NCBI GenBank assembly: GCA_030529205.1
Contig: JAUMXJ010000071.1
Coordinates: 1 to 6,054, forward strand
Length of the DNA: 6,054 nucleotides
From: Bacillota bacterium
GTDB lineage: Bacteria; Bacillota; Clostridia; Peptostreptococcales; Acidaminobacteraceae
Reading direction: 5' to 3'
How positions within the stretch are numbered: the first letter of the stretch is position 1; every line of letters starts with the position of its first letter. Below the pieces are notes generated by a model. The model saw nothing but the letters and a program-made list of their open reading frames with translations. It ran no database searches and was not told the DNA's origin. The position numbers and the translations under genes are program-made. Below are positions 5,405 through 6,054 of the stretch, one piece after another.

Positions 5405-6054
5405 TCAGATATGCGCTCCACCGTTGACATTGAGAACTTCCCCGGTGATATATGCCGCACCGTCCGAGAGGAGGAACATCACCGCTTTCGCGATTTCCTC
5501 CGCCCTCGCCAATCTTCCCAGAGGAAATTCACTGCAATACGCATCGATCTGCTCCTGTGTCAGATCGGCCAGCATATCCGTCGCCACCCCGCCCGGAGCC
5601 ACCGTATTGACGGTAATCCCCGAGTATCCGAGCTCCTTTGCAAGCGCCTTGTTCATCGCGATAATCGCCCCCTTCGTCGCGGAATAATGCACCTCCATCG
5701 CACCGCCGGTCACCCCCCAGATCGAGCTGATTCCGATTATTTTCCCCGCCTTTGCGGAAACCATGTTCGGCACGGCGCGCCTGATACAGCGGTATGCCCC
5801 GTGTACATTGACGTCAAAGATATCGATCCATTCTTCCTCGGTAATCTCTTGCAGGAGCTTATTGCTCGCAATTCCCGCATTGTTGATCAGAATCTCCACA
5901 TGCCCGAAACGCTCCTCCGCAAAATCAAACATCGCACGCACCTCGGACTCCTTCCTGATGTCCGCCTTGTACAGCACGGCTTGCCGCGCCCCCTCCGGAA
6001 GCAGGCGATTCACCTCGTCCAGCGTCCGACGGGCGGCATCATCATGTTTCTCAT
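5405..6054 (-). CDS. Short-chain dehydrogenase/reductase, YmfI-like (possible EF-P 5-aminopentanone reductase); 5' end outside window
   Basis: A total of 215 codons are visible and the frame is open to the window edge, starting EKHDDAARRTLDEV. The real start and the TGxxxGIG cofactor motif, expected some 35-40 residues upstream, are missing; the GTG at 6013 is internal. Numbering from the first visible residue, classical SDR features are NNAG (57-60), N82, catalytic S110, Y123 and K127 (YSATK), VAPGG after the K helix, and the FabG-type ending TGEVLNVNGGAHI. The SSIWGVTGGAMEVHYSATKGA stretch (109-129) is very like the YmfI family, which in Bacillus subtilis reduces the 5-aminopentanone modification on elongation factor P. 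Generic FabG (3-oxoacyl-ACP reductase) is the main alternative. No fatty-acid synthesis genes are visible beside it, but the upstream side is outside the window. A functional link to rnf is not shown. Confidence 0.85.
   Translation of the reverse strand, partial: EKHDDAARRTLDEVNRLLPEGARQAVLYKADIRKESEVRAMFDFAEERFGHVEILINNAGIASNKLLQEITEEEWIDIFDVNVHGAYRCIRRAVPNMVSAKAGKIIGISSIWGVTGGAMEVHYSATKGAIIAMNKALAKELGYSGITVNTVAPGGVATDMLADLTQEQIDAYCSEFPLGRLARAEEIAKAVMFLLSDGAAYITGEVLNVNGGAHI

Noticed and set aside
1..6054. CRISPR arrays, insertion sequences, tRNA or rRNA genes, phage or defence genes
   Set aside because: No regularly spaced repeats, transposase-like frames, terminal inverted repeats or RNA-gene signatures were visible; the window is filled by the rnf operon and its neighbours.

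Overview
The window carries a complete six-gene rnf operon (order rnfC-D-G-E-A-B, all on the minus strand) encoding the membrane-bound ferredoxin:NAD+ oxidoreductase. A truncated short-chain dehydrogenase gene lies upstream of it, and the first codons of a membrane sensor-type gene lie downstream. The rnfCDGEAB order, a long RnfB with several ferredoxin-type cluster motifs, strong purine-rich Shine-Dalgarno sequences and AT-rich intergenic DNA around mid-GC genes suggest a strictly or largely anaerobic Firmicute (Clostridia or Negativicutes type). The sequence alone does not fix the genus.

Layout, in transcription order (high to low coordinates). At 6054-5405 is the C-terminal part of an SDR oxidoreductase. 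It most resembles the YmfI-like (EF-P 5-aminopentanone reductase) branch of the FabG family, and its N-terminal Rossmann motif lies outside the window. A 140-base AT-rich gap (5265-5404) holds a good sigma-A-type promoter for rnf, with TTGAAT, a 17-base spacer and a perfect TATAAT. The same gap holds a weaker second promoter candidate, a 19-base near-perfect palindrome that may be an operator, and a weak AU hairpin. Then follow rnfC (5264-3942), rnfD (3952-3005), rnfG (3008-2466), rnfE (2469-1879), rnfA (1879-1301) and rnfB (1291-446). The first five genes overlap by 11, 4, 4 and 1 bases in turn, and rnfB follows after a 9-base spacer, so translation is probably coupled. A 12-bp hairpin with a T-rich tail (330-372) terminates the operon. 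The gap 135-445 also has a promoter (189-216) for the next gene, whose first 44 codons (134-1) encode a basic N-terminus and one membrane segment, as in chemoreceptors or sensor kinases.

How the parts work together: RnfB and RnfC are the cytoplasmic Fe-S and flavin modules that handle ferredoxin and NAD(H). RnfA and RnfE are paired membrane subunits, each keeping the two conserved cysteines associated with the intramembrane Fe-S centre. RnfD and RnfG carry the Thr residues expected to bind FMN covalently. The complex couples electron transfer from reduced ferredoxin to NAD+ with export of Na+ or H+; the sequence does not reveal which ion. No apbE (flavin transferase) gene lies within the window.

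I see no undescribed multi-gene system here. The points most worth checking are regulatory (a very short rnfC leader and an upstream palindrome) and small departures from consensus in the flavinylation motifs of RnfG and RnfD.
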